A stretch of 43,420 nt of DNA from an uncultured bacterium (GTDB lineage: Bacteria > Bacillota > Clostridia > Oscillospirales > Oscillospiraceae). Location: the NCBI GenBank assembly GCA_949293165.1, contig CASFCW010000008.1:1-43420 (forward strand), read 5' to 3'. The notes beneath the pieces were generated by a model. It saw nothing but the letters and a program-made list of their open reading frames with translations, ran no database searches and was not told the DNA's origin. Made by a program: the position numbers and the translations under genes. Positions 13,426-21,648 of this stretch are shown one piece after another (within the stretch, counting starts at the first letter, position 1; each line of letters starts with the position of its first letter).

Positions 13426-14940
13426 ATGGGGATGATATGGAAAACCGTATCCCGCCGGATGGCGGGATTCTGGCTGGCGGCGGTACTGCTGGCCGGGCTG
13501 CTGCCTGTGACGGCGTGGGCCCTGCCCACAGCGCCCTGGGTGGCTGCCACCGGGGCTGTGGTGCTGGATGTGAATACCGGCGAGGTGTATTATGAGAAAA
13601 ACGGCTCGACAGCCCGCCCGGTGGCCAGCATGACCAAGCTGATGAGCATGTACCTGGTGTTTGAGGAAATCGACGCCGGCCGGCTCACCCTGGACAGCCA
13701 GATTGCCCCCAGCCCGCTGGCGGTGCAGATCTCCAACAACTGGGCGTATTCCGGGCTGGAACGGCTGCGGGCGGACAGGACCTACTCCGTGCGAGACCTG
13801 ATTTCCGTCATCATGACCCGCTCGGCCAACGGTTCTGTGGTGGCGCTGGCGGAGCACATCGCGGGGAATGAGGCGGCCTTTGTCCAGCGGATGAACGAAA
13901 AGGCGGCCAGCTGGGGGATGAAGGCAACCTTTGCCGACTGCACGGGCTTTACCGATCAGGGCAACTCGGTTACGCCCCTGGAGATGGCGGAGATTGCCCG
14001 CCGCCTGCTGGTGGATCACCCGGAGGTGCTGGAGTATTCCTCCCGGAAATCCTGCGTATTCCAGGGGACAACCTACTACACCACCAACACCCTGATGCGC
14101 TATGGCCAGGTGGAGGGCATTGACGGGCTGAAAACCGGGTGCACGGATGGGGCCGGCTACTGCTTCACCGGCACGGCCCAGCGGGACGGAGCCAGGATTT
14201 TGGCTGTCGCCATGAACTCCACCTCCTACGCAAACCGTATGTCCGACGTCCAGACCCTGCTGGAGTATGGGTTCCGCTGCCGGGCGGAGCGGGAGAAGCA
14301 GTGGGAAAGCCAGCTGCAGCGCCTGTCCCTGCGCCTGAGCGCCCAGGGGGACCTGCTGTGGCCCTACGTGGAAAACACCGTGTCGCTCCAGGTGACGGGG
14401 GGAGACATTTCCTTGCCGGTGACCGCCACCTGGAAGGTGGATGGAGAGGTGGCACAGGTGCAGGAAAACCTGTGGCTCCGCACGGGGGAGGAGATTCATC
14501 TGACCCTGTGCCCGGAGTACCGGACGGACGCGGCGTGGGTTTCCGTTACCCTGGAGCTGCCCAGCGGCACCTCCCGCAGCGTCAGCCGGAGCATAGAGGT
14601 CTCCCGGGAGAAGCTGGACTTCCAGGGGAATCTGGGCATGACCGATGTGACCCTTTATGAGGGCAGCATGTCCTTCACCATCCCCGCGCAGGTGAAGTGC
14701 GTGCAGGGGCTGTCTGTTACCATCCCTGTGGGCTGGTATCTGGACGGGCAGGTCATCCCCGGGTTCCGTGGGGACGGCTTCCGCCTCAGCCCCCAGGGCA
14801 GCAGCGCGTACACCCTGAACACCCAAAACCTTGCCCCTGGGGAGCATGTGCTGGAGTTCCGCTGCAACGACAGCCAGTGGCCGGGAATGGAGTGCGTTTC
14901 ACTGACCCTGAATGTCCATGTGCTGGAGCGGGCAGCCTGA
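13426..14940 (+). CDS. Secreted D-alanyl-D-alanine carboxypeptidase (PBP5/DacF type)
   Basis: This 504-residue serine peptidase trims the terminal D-Ala of peptidoglycan pentapeptides. It has a signal peptide (about 1-33, cut near AWA-LP) and S11-family motifs SMTK (S68-K71), SAN (133-135) and KTG (236-238). The catalytic domain ends near residue 285. The remaining roughly 220 residues are two beta-rich repeats resembling bacterial surface Ig-like modules. This C-terminal part is much longer than the usual DacF tail, and no membrane anchor helix is obvious. AAAGGAGCGGG precedes the ATG. It is divergent from a two-component system that may control it. Confidence 0.92.
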   Translation: MGMIWKTVSRRMAGFWLAAVLLAGLLPVTAWALPTAPWVAATGAVVLDVNTGEVYYEKNGSTARPVASMTKLMSMYLVFEEIDAGRLTLDSQIAPSPLAVQISNNWAYSGLERLRADRTYSVRDLISVIMTRSANGSVVALAEHIAGNEAAFVQRMNEKAASWGMKATFADCTGFTDQGNSVTPLEMAEIARRLLVDHPEVLEYSSRKSCVFQGTTYYTTNTLMRYGQVEGIDGLKTGCTDGAGYCFTGTAQRDGARILAVAMNSTSYANRMSDVQTLLEYGFRCRAEREKQWESQLQRLSLRLSAQGDLLWPYVENTVSLQVTGGDISLPVTATWKVDGEVAQVQENLWLRTGEEIHLTLCPEYRTDAAWVSVTLELPSGTSRSVSRSIEVSREKLDFQGNLGMTDVTLYEGSMSFTIPAQVKCVQGLSVTIPVGWYLDGQVIPGFRGDGFRLSPQGSSAYTLNTQNLAPGEHVLEFRCNDSQWPGMECVSLTLNVHVLERAA

Positions 14941-14950
14941 GCACAGAAAG

Positions 14951-14992
14951 GCGCCGCGCCTGGGAAGTCTCCTTCCCAGGCGCGGCGCTTTA
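14951..14992. terminator. Bidirectional terminator between dac and rimM
   Basis: Perfect 17-bp arms (14951-14967, 14972-14988) with a 4-nt loop are followed by TTTAT on the plus strand and CTTTCTGTG on the minus strand. It separates two convergent genes. Confidence 0.88.
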
Positions 14993-15000
14993 TGATTGGG

Positions 15001-15498
15001 TTACAGGCCTTCCAGCATATGCACCCGCATGATGTTGTTGTCCAGGTCGACCCCTTCCACAAACTGGGGGACGGCGGGAATCAGAATCTCCCGGGGGCCC
15101 CCCCGCACCACGTACACATTGTTGGCCGGCAGGGTGAGCACATCGGCAATCTGCCCCAGCACCTGGCCGGTGGCGGCGTCCCGCACCTCCATCCCCATCA
15201 GGTCGGCCAGGAAAAAGGTGCCTTCGGGGAGGTTGGCGTCCTTGCGGTCGATGTAGAGCACCGCGTTGCGCATGGCCAGGGCGCCGTTGACATCGGTGAC
15301 GCCTTCAAACTTGATGATGGCCATGTTCTTGTGTACTCTGGCCCGCTCCACCCGGATGGGCCAATGGCCTTTGTCCACGTACATGGTCTTGAACCGGCAC
15401 AGAAACTCCGGGGAGTCCGCCCAGGGCTGCACCCGGACCTCTCCCATCAGGCCGTGGACGTTGGTTACCTTGCCCACCTCCAGATACTGCTCCTTCAC
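15001..15498 (-). CDS. rimM: Ribosome maturation factor RimM
   Basis: This 165-residue protein assists assembly of the 30S head and binds ribosomal protein S19. The N-terminal RimM domain begins EQYLEVGKVTNVHGLMGEVR. The PRC-barrel C-terminal part includes FLADLMGMEVRDAATGQVLG and ends at HMLEGL. It starts with GTG at 15498 behind GAGGTG. It is last in the ylxM-ffh-rpsP-khpA block, but a strong intrinsic terminator precedes it, so its expression may depend on readthrough. The usual next genes trmD and rplS are not here. Confidence 0.95.
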   Translation of the reverse strand: MKEQYLEVGKVTNVHGLMGEVRVQPWADSPEFLCRFKTMYVDKGHWPIRVERARVHKNMAIIKFEGVTDVNGALAMRNAVLYIDRKDANLPEGTFFLADLMGMEVRDAATGQVLGQIADVLTLPANNVYVVRGGPREILIPAVPQFVEGVDLDNNIMRVHMLEGL

Positions 15499-15523
15499 AG
15501 GGAATACACCTCACAATCCATAC

Positions 15524-15559
15524 AAAAAATCTCCTGCGCCGATGAACGGTGGCAGGAGA
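15524..15559 (-). terminator. Intrinsic terminator between khpA and rimM
   Basis: On the minus strand TCTCCTGC (15559-15552) pairs with GCAGGAGA (15537-15530) and six T follow (15529-15524). It sits inside the operon, 26 bases before rimM. Confidence 0.8.
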
Positions 15560-15571
15560 CTCTTGTGAACA

Positions 15572-15802
15572 TCAGTCGACGATCTCCACCGTGACCCGCT
15601 TGCCGGTGCGCTGGGCAACGGAACGGATCAGCGTGCGGATCTCTCTGGCAATGCGGCCCTGGCGGCCGATTACCTTGCCCGTGTCCTCCGGGGCCACACG
15701 AAGCTCCAGAACCGTCTGGCCGTCATACTCCGTCTGGGTGACAGTCACCTGCTCGGGATGTTCCACCAGGTTCTGGGCCACGTAGGTCAGAAGCTCTTTC
15801 AT
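15572..15802 (-). CDS. khpA: KH-domain RNA-binding protein KhpA
   Basis: This 76-residue single-domain KH protein (YlqC/KhpA family) has the RNA-binding GxxG loop in GKVIGRQGR (42-50). KhpA pairs with KhpB/Jag in Gram-positives and influences cell division and sRNA-mRNA contacts. Length is typical. It lies 18 nt after rpsP, the conserved rpsP-khpA-rimM order, and is followed by an internal terminator. Confidence 0.95.
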   Translation of the reverse strand: MKELLTYVAQNLVEHPEQVTVTQTEYDGQTVLELRVAPEDTGKVIGRQGRIAREIRTLIRSVAQRTGKRVTVEIVD

Positions 15803-15820
15803 ACGGTCAGACCTCCAGCC

Positions 15821-16060
15821 TTAGATTGCGCCAGACTTCTTCAGCAGATCACGGACGGTGTCAGTGGGCTGAGCGCCGGTCTTGATCCAGGCCTGGGCGC
15901 GATCCACGTCCACCTTCAGCTCGGCGGGGTTGACGGTGGGGTTGTAGGTGCCGATCTCCTCGATGAAACGACCGTCACGGGGATAGCGGGAGTCAGCCAC
16001 AACGATGCGATAGAAGGGAGCCTTCTTGGCGCCCATGCGACGCAGTCTGATTTTAACCAT
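15821..16060 (-). CDS. rpsP: 30S ribosomal protein S16
   Basis: This 79-residue protein starts [20 protein letters not shown] and contains [14 protein letters not shown], both diagnostic of S16, which stabilises the 30S body. GGAGGTG precedes the start. It is the third gene of the ylxM-ffh operon, 69 nt after ffh. Confidence 0.98.
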   Translation of the reverse strand: MVKIRLRRMGAKKAPFYRIVVADSRYPRDGRFIEEIGTYNPTVNPAELKVDVDRAQAWIKTGAQPTDTVRDLLKKSGAI

Positions 16061-16129
16061 GATGATTCACCTCCAAAATCGTTTTGATCTATCTGGAAAA
16101 CACACAGGGGTGTTTTACCCAAAGGGAAC

Positions 16130-17509
16130 TCAGAAGGGGAGCCCGGGCATCCCGCCCCCCATTCCGGGGAAGCCGCCCTTCCTGCCCATCATCTTCCGCA
16201 TCCCCCGGGGCAGCTTGCCGCCGGAGAACTGACGGGTGATGGTTTGCAGCATCTCGAACTGCTTCAGCAGCCGGTTTACGTCCACAACCTGGGTGCCGGA
16301 GCCGGCGGCAATCCGCTTTTTCCGGCTGGAGTTGAGCACCGAGGGGTTCTCCCGCTCGTAGGGGGTCATGGACTGGATAATGGCCTCCATCTGCTTGAAC
16401 ATGCTGCCGTCCAGGGACGCCCCCTCCAAATCGGAGGCCTTGAGGCCCGGGATCATGCCCACCAGGTCGCTGATGGAACCCATCCCCTTCAGCTGAACCA
16501 TCTGATCGTAAAAATCAGAGAGGGTGAACTTGTTCTTCCGGAGCTTTTCCTGCAGCTCCATGGCCTTCTGCTTGTCGAAGTTCTCCTCCGCCTTTTCGAT
16601 GAGGGAGAGCACGTCGCCCATGCCCAGAATCCGGCTGGCCATCCGGTCGGGGTGGAACACCTCGATCTGGTCCAGCTTTTCTCCCATGCCGGCAAACTTG
16701 ATGGGCTTCCCGGTTACCGCCCGGATGGACAGGGCCGCGCCGCCCCGGGCGTCGCCGTCCAGCTTGGTCAGCACCACGCCGTCGATGTCCAGGGCGTCGT
16801 CAAAGGCCTTGGCGGCGTTGACCGCGTCCTGGCCGATCATGGCGTCCACCACCAGGAGGATCTCCGTGGGCTCCACAGCGGCCTTGATGTTCCGCAGCTC
16901 GTCCATCAGCTCCTCGTCCACGTGGAGCCGGCCGGCGGTGTCCAGAAAGACGATGTCGTTCCCGTGCTGCCTGGCGTGCTCCACAGCGGCCCTGGCAATG
17001 TCCACCGGGTTGGCCTGGCCCATCTGAAAGACGGGGATATCCAGCTGCTGCCCAACGACCTCCAGCTGGTGGATGGCGGCGGGGCGGTAGATGTCGCAGG
17101 CGGCCAGCAGAGGCCGCTTGCCCTCCTTGCGCTTCATCAGCCCGGCCAGCTTGGCGCAGTTGGTGGTTTTGCCCGCGCCCTGCAGGCCCACCATCATCAC
17201 CACCGTGGGCGGCTTGGAGGCGATGGTCAGCTTGGCGCTGGCGCCGCCCATCAGCTCGGTCAGCTCCTGGTTGACGATCTTGACGATCATCTGGGCGGGG
17301 GAGAGGGCCTCCAGCACGTCGGCGCCTACCGCCTTCTCCGTCACCTGGGCCACAAACTGCTTGACCACCTTGTAGCTGACGTCGGCCTCCAGCAGCGCCA
17401 GGCGGATCTCACGCATGGCCTCCTTTACGTCGGCCTCGCTGAGCCGTCCCTTGCCCCGCAGCTTTTTGAAGGCGGCGGACAGCTTTTCGGTCAATCCTTC
17501 AAACGCCAT
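16130..17509 (-). CDS. ffh: Signal recognition particle GTPase Ffh
   Basis: This 459-residue protein targets ribosomes making membrane proteins to the membrane with SRP RNA and FtsY. The N domain starts AFEGLTEKLSAAFKKLRGKG. The G domain has GLQGAGKTT (108-116), DTAGRLHVDEELM and TKLDGDARGGAAL. The methionine-rich M domain ends GMRKMMGRKGGFPGMGGG. Length is standard. Its start is 3 nt after the ylxM stop, indicating coupled translation. Confidence 0.98.
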   Translation of the reverse strand: MAFEGLTEKLSAAFKKLRGKGRLSEADVKEAMREIRLALLEADVSYKVVKQFVAQVTEKAVGADVLEALSPAQMIVKIVNQELTELMGGASAKLTIASKPPTVVMMVGLQGAGKTTNCAKLAGLMKRKEGKRPLLAACDIYRPAAIHQLEVVGQQLDIPVFQMGQANPVDIARAAVEHARQHGNDIVFLDTAGRLHVDEELMDELRNIKAAVEPTEILLVVDAMIGQDAVNAAKAFDDALDIDGVVLTKLDGDARGGAALSIRAVTGKPIKFAGMGEKLDQIEVFHPDRMASRILGMGDVLSLIEKAEENFDKQKAMELQEKLRKNKFTLSDFYDQMVQLKGMGSISDLVGMIPGLKASDLEGASLDGSMFKQMEAIIQSMTPYERENPSVLNSSRKKRIAAGSGTQVVDVNRLLKQFEMLQTITRQFSGGKLPRGMRKMMGRKGGFPGMGGGMPGLPF

Positions 17510-17512
17510 GCC

Positions 17513-17878
17513 TTACTCCCTTTCCATCTGCTCGGAGAGCTGGATGATCCGCTGGGTCATGGCCTGGATCACCGGGTCCTGGTACTCCTGGTTGCGGCGG
17601 TCAATCTCACGGGCGGCCTCCGCCACGGCCTGGAGCTCCTTCTGCATGGCGTGGAACCGCTTGATCAGGCCGGTTTTGTCCTCCAAATCGGTGAGGATGG
17701 CCTCCGCCCGGACGATCACGTCCCGCACCCCCTGGCGGGTGATGCCGTTGTTTTCCGCGATCTCGGCCAGGGAGAGATCCTCATTGTAGTAGAGGTCGTA
17801 AAATTCCTTCTGCCGGTCGGTCAGCACATCCCCGTAAAAATCGAAGAGCAGGGCCATCCGGTACGCCTGACTTTTCAC
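17513..17878 (-). CDS. ylxM: YlxM/p13-like DNA-binding protein (UPF0122)
   Basis: This 121-residue protein has a sigma-70 region 4-like helix-turn-helix (LTDRQKEFYDLYYNEDLSLA, then EIAENNGITRQGVRDVI) and a coiled C-terminus. YlxM is found beside ffh in Firmicutes and modulates SRP in streptococci. It starts with GTG at 17878 behind CAGGAGGGG. It is the first gene of the operon. Confidence 0.95.
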   Translation of the reverse strand: MKSQAYRMALLFDFYGDVLTDRQKEFYDLYYNEDLSLAEIAENNGITRQGVRDVIVRAEAILTDLEDKTGLIKRFHAMQKELQAVAEAAREIDRRNQEYQDPVIQAMTQRIIQLSEQMERE

Positions 17879-17900
17879 GCTACCCCTCCTGACTGAGCTG

Positions 17901-17958
17901 TGTAAAGCCCATAAACTTTACAAACCGTATCTTACCACATCCACATGCCCGTTGTCAA
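17901..17958 (-). promoter_or_regulatory. Promoter of the ylxM-ffh-rpsP-khpA operon with inverted repeat
   Basis: On the minus strand TTGACA (17958-17953), 18 bases, TAAGAT (17934-17929). Around the expected transcription start lies TGTAAAG-N8-CTTTACA (17922-17901), an inverted repeat of unknown use. Confidence 0.75.
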
Positions 17959-18055
17959 TCTAAATTTTCCCCCTTTTTTCCGTCTGGGATTGGTATATTC
18001 CCACACATGGGCGTCCATTCTCTCTGGGGGGAGGGTAAAATTTCCGCCCCCAACC

Positions 18056-18089
18056 TTTACATTCCCGGTAAAACCTAGTATGATACTAG
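18056..18089 (+). promoter_or_regulatory. Promoter of ymfF-ymfH-lgt-folD with palindromic operator
   Basis: TTTACA (18056-18061), 17 bases, TATGAT (18079-18084). A perfect palindrome CTAGTATGATACTAG (18075-18089) covers the -10, a good position for a repressor. The cognate regulator is not in view. Confidence 0.7.
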
Positions 18090-18146
18090 AATAGTCGAAC
18101 AGGCGGGCGCGGGGCCGCGCCCGGCCTGTGGGAAAGGAATGATCCC

Positions 18147-19430
18147 ATGTCCCAGGTGACACGGCGGGAGCTGGCCCAGGGGGTCTGGCTGCGAACCGTA
18201 CACACGAATAAATTCAAAAGCTCTTATCTCAGCGTCACCCTCCTGGCGCCCCTGAAGGAGGAGACGGCGGCGGAAAACGCCCTGATCCCCTATGTGCTGC
18301 GGCGGGGGACCGCGTCCAGCCCCGATTTGGAATCCCTCTCCGCCCGGCTGGACAGCTGCTATGGCGGCAGCGTGGAGCCGGTGGTGCGGAAAAAGGGGGA
18401 GACCCAGTGCCTGGGGTTTGTGGCCGCGTTTCTGGATGACGCCTATACCCTGGAGGGGGAGTCGGTGCTGGAGCAGGCCGTCCCCCTGGTGGGGGAGCTG
18501 CTGCTGGACCCGGTGACGGAGGGGGGCCGGTTCCGCTCCGCCTATGTCAAGGGAGAGCGGGACAATATGATTGACCGCATCCGCGGCCAGATCAACGACA
18601 AGCGCCGCTACGCCCTGATGCGCCTGGGCAGCCTGATGTGCCGGGGGGAGGACTACGGGGTGGACCGCCTGGGGGATGAGGCCCGCGCGGCGGCCGCCAC
18701 CCCGGACAGCCTGTGGCGGCGGTACCAGGAGCTGCTGGGCTCGGCCTGGATTGAGGTGTACTACTGCGGCTCCGCCCAGCCGGAGCGGGTGGAGGGGCTG
18801 GTGCGCCAGGCGCTGGCCCCCCTGCTGGGGCAGGGGCAGCGGAGCTTCCCCGCCTGCCAGGTGCGGGCCCACGGGGCCCAGCCGCCCAGGTATGAGGTGG
18901 AGCGGCTGGACGTGACCCAGGGCAAGCTGGCGTTGGGATTCCGGACCGGGGGGCTGACCTGCTGGTCGCCGGAGTTCCCGGCCCTGCTGCTGTGCAACGC
19001 CGTTTTCGGCGGCAGCACCCTGTCCAAGCTGTTTCTCAACGTGCGGGAGAGGCTGTCCCTGTGCTACTACGCCAGCTCCATGCTGGAGAAGATGAAGGGC
19101 ATTGTCCTGGTGTCCTCCGGGATTGAGTTTGACAAGGTGGACACCGCCCGGGACGAGATCCTGGCCCAGCTGGACGCCATCCGGGCGGGACAGGTGGAGG
19201 AAGGGGAGCTGGAGGGCGCCAGGCGGAGCCTGGTCAGCGCCTACCGGGCGACCATGGACAGCCAGAGCCAGCTGGAGGAGTATTGGCTGGGCCAGGCCGC
19301 CGCCGGCATGGAGCAGGAACCGGAGCGGCTGGCCGCCCTGCTGGAGGGGGTCACCCTGGAGCAGGTGCGCCAGGCCGCGCAACGGCTGGAGCTGGATACC
19401 GTGTACTTTTTGACCGGTCTGGAGGAGTGA
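18147..19430 (+). CDS. ymfF: M16-like protein YmfF (YfmF), non-catalytic partner
   Basis: This 427-residue protein has the M16 peptidase fold (SSYLSVTLLAPLKEE at the N-terminus; YYCGSAQPERVEGL; FLNVRERLSLCYYASSMLEK later) but lacks HxxEH, as YmfF proteins do. In Bacillus the YmfF/YmfH pair is associated with 5-aminopentanol modification of elongation factor P. The pairing is established, the chemistry of these two proteins is not. The ATG at 18147 follows GGAAAGGA. It is the first gene of a four-gene operon. Confidence 0.88.
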   Translation: MSQVTRRELAQGVWLRTVHTNKFKSSYLSVTLLAPLKEETAAENALIPYVLRRGTASSPDLESLSARLDSCYGGSVEPVVRKKGETQCLGFVAAFLDDAYTLEGESVLEQAVPLVGELLLDPVTEGGRFRSAYVKGERDNMIDRIRGQINDKRRYALMRLGSLMCRGEDYGVDRLGDEARAAAATPDSLWRRYQELLGSAWIEVYYCGSAQPERVEGLVRQALAPLLGQGQRSFPACQVRAHGAQPPRYEVERLDVTQGKLALGFRTGGLTCWSPEFPALLLCNAVFGGSTLSKLFLNVRERLSLCYYASSMLEKMKGIVLVSSGIEFDKVDTARDEILAQLDAIRAGQVEEGELEGARRSLVSAYRATMDSQSQLEEYWLGQAAAGMEQEPERLAALLEGVTLEQVRQAAQRLELDTVYFLTGLEE

Positions 19431-19432
19431 CC

Positions 19433-20713
19433 ATGGAGCGATTGGAATTTCCCCGGGTAGGGGAGGAGATGTACCGCCAGGTGCTGGACAATGGGCTGAC
19501 GGTATTTGTCTTTCCCAAGCCGGAGTACCAGAAGTGCTACGCCTTTTTTGCCGCCTGCTACGGCGGGATGGACCTGCGGTTTGAACAGGACGGGGTGAAG
19601 CGGGAGACCCCGGCGGGGGTGGCCCACTTCCTGGAGCACAAGATGTTCGACACCCCCCAGGGCAACGCCCTGCAGACCCTGGCGGAGGGGGGCGCGTCCC
19701 CCAACGCCTTCACCAGCAACGATATTACGGGGTACTATTTTGAGTCCACGGACCATTTTGAGGACAACCTCCGGGTGCTGCTGTCCTTCGTCTCTGTGCC
19801 CTATTTTACCCAGGAGAGCGTGGACAAGGAGCAGGGCATCATCGGCCAGGAGATCGGCATGATTGAGGACAACCCGGACTGGAAGGTGATGGCCAACCTT
19901 TTGGCCGCCCTGTACCGGTCCCACCCCATCCGGGTGAGCGTGGCCGGGTCGGTGGAGTCCATCTCCCACATTACGGCGGACACCCTGTACGCCTGCCACC
20001 GGGCGTTTTACCGCCCGGCCAACATGGTTTTGTGCGTGGCGGGGAATGTGGACCCCCAGCGGGTGGCCGCCATCGCGGCAGAGGTGCTGCCCAGCGAGGG
20101 GGGGAGCCCAGCCGCGGCGGATCAGGGCCAGCCGGAGCCGGAGGGGGCGGGGCAGACCTATGTGGAGCAGGCTATGGCGGTGGCCGGGCCGGTGTTTCAG
20201 ATCGGCGTGAAGGGGGACGTCCCGCCCTACGGAGGGGAGGGGCTGAAGCTGGAGCTGCTGGGCGACCTGGCCTGTGAGATGCTGCTGGGCAGTTCCACGC
20301 CCCTGTACGCCAGGCTGTACCGCAGGGGCCTGATTAACCGCGGCTTCACCTACGGCTGCCAGATCACCCGGGGGGCGTCCTTCCTGGCCGCGGGAGGGGA
20401 GTCCAAAGACCCCAAGGCGGTGCGCCGCGCCGTGTTGGAGGAGGCGGAGCGCGTCCGCCGGGAGGGCCTGGACGAGGCCCTGTGGCAGCGGGTGAAAAAG
20501 GGGGTGTACGGCGCCCGGGTGCGGGGGCTGAACACCTTTGAAAACCTGTGTGTCGGGCAGGCGCAGAGCTTTTTCGGCGGGGGGAACCTGCTGGACTTCC
20601 CCCAGTGGTTTGCGGAGATCAGCCGGCAGGATGTGGAGGCGCTGATTGCCCGCTGGGTGACGGAGGAACGGACCGCCCTGTCGGTCATCAGGCCCAAGGA
20701 GGTGACGGCATGA
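19433..20713 (+). CDS. ymfH: M16 zinc peptidase-like protein YmfH (YfmH)
   Basis: This 426-residue protein carries the M16 zinc motif HFLEH (65-69) and glutamates about 70-75 residues later (GQEIGMIEDNPDW), so unlike its neighbour it should bind zinc. GGMDLRFEQ and ASPNAFTSNDITGYYF are typical of the family. It probably forms a heterodimer with YmfF. The start at 19433 is 2 nt after the ymfF stop, with GGAGG in the end of ymfF. It overlaps lgt by 4 nt (ATGA). Confidence 0.9.
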   Translation: MERLEFPRVGEEMYRQVLDNGLTVFVFPKPEYQKCYAFFAACYGGMDLRFEQDGVKRETPAGVAHFLEHKMFDTPQGNALQTLAEGGASPNAFTSNDITGYYFESTDHFEDNLRVLLSFVSVPYFTQESVDKEQGIIGQEIGMIEDNPDWKVMANLLAALYRSHPIRVSVAGSVESISHITADTLYACHRAFYRPANMVLCVAGNVDPQRVAAIAAEVLPSEGGSPAAADQGQPEPEGAGQTYVEQAMAVAGPVFQIGVKGDVPPYGGEGLKLELLGDLACEMLLGSSTPLYARLYRRGLINRGFTYGCQITRGASFLAAGGESKDPKAVRRAVLEEAERVRREGLDEALWQRVKKGVYGARVRGLNTFENLCVGQAQSFFGGGNLLDFPQWFAEISRQDVEALIARWVTEERTALSVIRPKEVTA

Positions 20714-21645
20714 ATGTGGTTTCCTTTCCCGGCCTGGGGCTGGAATTCAGCCTGAACCGGGTGGCGGTGGAGATCCTGGGCCGGCCCATCTATTGGTACG
20801 GCATTATCATCGCCTGCGGGATGCTGCTGGCGGTTTACCTGTGCGCCCGCTGGGCGCCCCGGTTCGGCATCCCCTCCGACAGCGTGACCGATTTGATGCT
20901 GTTTGCCGTCCCTGCCGCCCTGGTGGCCATCCGGGTGTACTACGTGGTGTTTAACCTGGAGCTGTACCGCCGGGCGGACGGCTCGCTGGACTGGGCCGCC
21001 ATCCTCCGCTACAGTGACGGCGGGCTGGCCATTTACGGCGCCATCATCTCCTCCGCCATTGTATTGCTGCTGTTCTGCCGGCGGAAAAAGCTGAGCTTCC
21101 TGGCCTACGCCGACCTGGGCGTCCACGGCCTGTTTATCGGCCAGCTCATCGGCCGGTGGGGCAACTTTATGAATGTGGAGGCCTACGGCGGGGTGACCGC
21201 CCTGCCCTGGCGGATGTGTTCTGAATCCATCGCCGGGGAGCTGCTGGCCCAGGGCTATGTGGACCAGCAGGGCTACCAGGCGGTGCTGGACGGCACCCTG
21301 GGGGTGCACCCCACCTTCTTTTACGAGTCGGCCTGGAATTTCGTGGGGCTGCTGCTGGTTTACTGGATGGGCCGGAAGGGGCGGAAATATGACGGGCAGT
21401 GCTTTTTGTTCTACCTGGCCTGGTACGGCCTGGGCAGGGCCTGGATTGAGGGCCTGCGGACGGACAGCCTGTATTTCTTCGGCCTGGAGCTGTTCGGCAT
21501 CCCCATCCGGGTGTCCCAGATGGTGGCGGTGCTCTGCTTCCTGGCCGCGGGGGCGGTGATGGTTTACCAGCACACCCGGCCCCACGATCCGGCGGATCTG
21601 TTTGTCAACCGGCGGAAGGAATCCCAGACAGAGGAGGAGCGTTGA
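20710..21645 (+). CDS. lgt: Prolipoprotein diacylglyceryl transferase
   Basis: This 311-residue membrane enzyme transfers diacylglycerol from phosphatidylglycerol to the lipobox cysteine of prolipoproteins. Seven or so hydrophobic segments are visible. The Lgt signature is present as GRWGNFMNVEAYGG (148-161), with YWYGIIIACGM near the N-terminus and HPTFFYESAWN later. The start at 20710 overlaps the ymfH stop (ATGA), indicating translational coupling. The TctC lipoprotein encoded at 40930 would be a substrate. Confidence 0.95.
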   Translation: MNVVSFPGLGLEFSLNRVAVEILGRPIYWYGIIIACGMLLAVYLCARWAPRFGIPSDSVTDLMLFAVPAALVAIRVYYVVFNLELYRRADGSLDWAAILRYSDGGLAIYGAIISSAIVLLLFCRRKKLSFLAYADLGVHGLFIGQLIGRWGNFMNVEAYGGVTALPWRMCSESIAGELLAQGYVDQQGYQAVLDGTLGVHPTFFYESAWNFVGLLLVYWMGRKGRKYDGQCFLFYLAWYGLGRAWIEGLRTDSLYFFGLELFGIPIRVSQMVAVLCFLAAGAVMVYQHTRPHDPADLFVNRRKESQTEEER

Positions 21646-21648
21646 CCC

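Noticed and set aside
12934-14847. A 637-residue minus-strand frame across the regulator and carboxypeptidase
   Set aside because: It covers two divergent genes with clear motifs and their promoter region, so it is a shadow.
10760-14940. Vancomycin resistance cluster (VanRS plus VanY)
   Set aside because: The carboxypeptidase is the serine SxxK type with SAN and KTG motifs, not the VanY metalloenzyme, and no ligase or dehydrogenase genes are near.
16244-17896. A 550-residue plus-strand frame opposite ffh and ylxM
   Set aside because: It is antisense to a highly conserved operon with no recognisable domains.
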